A stretch of DNA of 5,753 nucleotides from Candidatus Falkowiibacteriota bacterium. GTDB lineage: Bacteria; Patescibacteriota; Patescibacteriia; Patescibacteriales; UBA12075. A model generated the notes under the pieces. That model had not been told where the DNA came from. It saw only the letters and a list, made by a program, of their open reading frames with translations, and made no database searches. The DNA is taken from positions 1 through 5,753 of the forward strand of contig QMNH01000066.1 of NCBI GenBank assembly GCA_003647675.1. Direction: 5' to 3'. Each line of letters starts with the position of its first letter. Position 1 is the stretch's first letter. The position numbers and the translations under genes are program-made. This document shows positions 5,276 to 5,753 of the stretch, one piece after another.

Positions 5276-5753
5276 ATGTCTCAAACATCCTACAACTTAA
5301 ATAGCCCGGCTTTACAGTTGGGTATGAAACTTGATGCCGCTTTTGATCTTGTAGAAGGATCATGGGCCGCTCAAGAGGTACTCCCTATAGGGCGTGTAGT
5401 GCGTAAGACTGTCGGGATTGATAACGGGGTAGAATTACCCGCTGTCGGTACTGTGGCGGCTGACCTTATTGGTGCGGTTATTTCAGAAGCAAGTCTTATT
5501 GCGGACGTCAACGGTTTAGTAGCCTATGACGAAAACGCGCCTGTCAACGTAATGCGTGACGGGAAAATGGTTCCTTGGTGTGAAACTGCTTTTGACCCTG
5601 ATACAGACACAGTACATGTACGTATCGTGGCCGGCGGAGCTGGTGAACTTGTCGGACAAATAAGAAACGACGTTGACGGCGGAGACGCTATCGCATGGCC
5701 TAACGCTACAGTACGTAATACACTGGCGGGCGCTGGTCTGGCTGAAATGTCAA
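5276..5753 (+). CDS. Structural cement protein, Gp24-like (3' partial)
   Basis: This ORF starts at ATG 5276 with AGGAG (5262-5266) 9 bases upstream and runs open to the right edge, giving 159 residues. It begins MSQTSYNLNSPALQLGMKLD, followed by a domain of short strands and turns: VLPIGRVVRKTVGIDNGVELPAV (about 36-58), LIGAVISEAS (64-73), YDENAPVNVMRDGKMVPW (about 84-101), then DTVHVRIVAGGAGELVGQIRND. The pattern of G-x-V-V-R, a product that reports 'A-V-I-S-E-A', then 'Y-x-x-x-x-P-V-N-V-M-R-x-G-x-M-x-V/P' is that of phage cement/decoration proteins of the Gp24 type, which bind between capsomers to stiffen the mature head. Placement after protease and scaffold fits, and the major capsid gene would be expected next. 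The 74-base gap before it contains no clear promoter or terminator. The end of the protein is outside the window. Confidence 0.8.
   Translation, partial: MSQTSYNLNSPALQLGMKLDAAFDLVEGSWAAQEVLPIGRVVRKTVGIDNGVELPAVGTVAADLIGAVISEASLIADVNGLVAYDENAPVNVMRDGKMVPWCETAFDPDTDTVHVRIVAGGAGELVGQIRNDVDGGDAIAWPNATVRNTLAGAGLAEMS

Overview
This window is part of the head-assembly (morphogenesis) region of a tailed bacteriophage or prophage. All supported genes read on the + strand, are tightly packed and are mostly preceded by clear Shine-Dalgarno sites. No host housekeeping gene, tRNA or integrase is visible, so the host cannot be named. The DNA is moderately AT-rich, prefers the TTA leucine codon in most genes, and uses GGAG-type ribosome binding sites. 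That suggests a bacterium with ordinary SD-led initiation, but says no more than that.

Layout, left to right: (1) the C-terminal ~354 residues of a DUF1073-family portal protein, cut by the left edge; (2) a 63-codon ORF overlapping the portal stop by one base; (3) a 323-aa Mu gpF / SPP1 gp7-type minor head protein; (4) a 72-aa small protein; (5) a 164-bp gap holding short TACGGTT repeats and a strong intrinsic terminator; (6) a 188-aa and a 258-aa pair that look like beta-rich virion proteins; (7) a 406-aa DUF2213-type prohead protease fused to a charged, coiled-coil-rich scaffold-like tail; (8) the N-terminal 159 residues of a Gp24-like structural cement protein, cut by the right edge.

The genes fit one job: the portal nucleates the prohead, the MuF-type protein acts at the portal or inside the head, the scaffold and protease shape and mature the shell, and cement and other virion proteins stabilise it. 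The major capsid gene is not in the window and would be expected just downstream.

The most interesting point is inside the protease gene. A near-ideal ribosome binding site (AAGGAG, 6-base spacer) precedes an in-frame ATG at 4620, exactly where the protease domain gives way to the scaffold-like region. This predicts a separately translated 193-aa scaffold nested in the protease gene, the logic of lambda C/Nu3. Leucine codon choice also changes sharply at this point (TTA 11 of 19 before, 1 of 17 after), which suggests that the scaffold half has a different history. The second point is the intra-operon terminator, whose loop is complementary over 7 bases to the leader just upstream.
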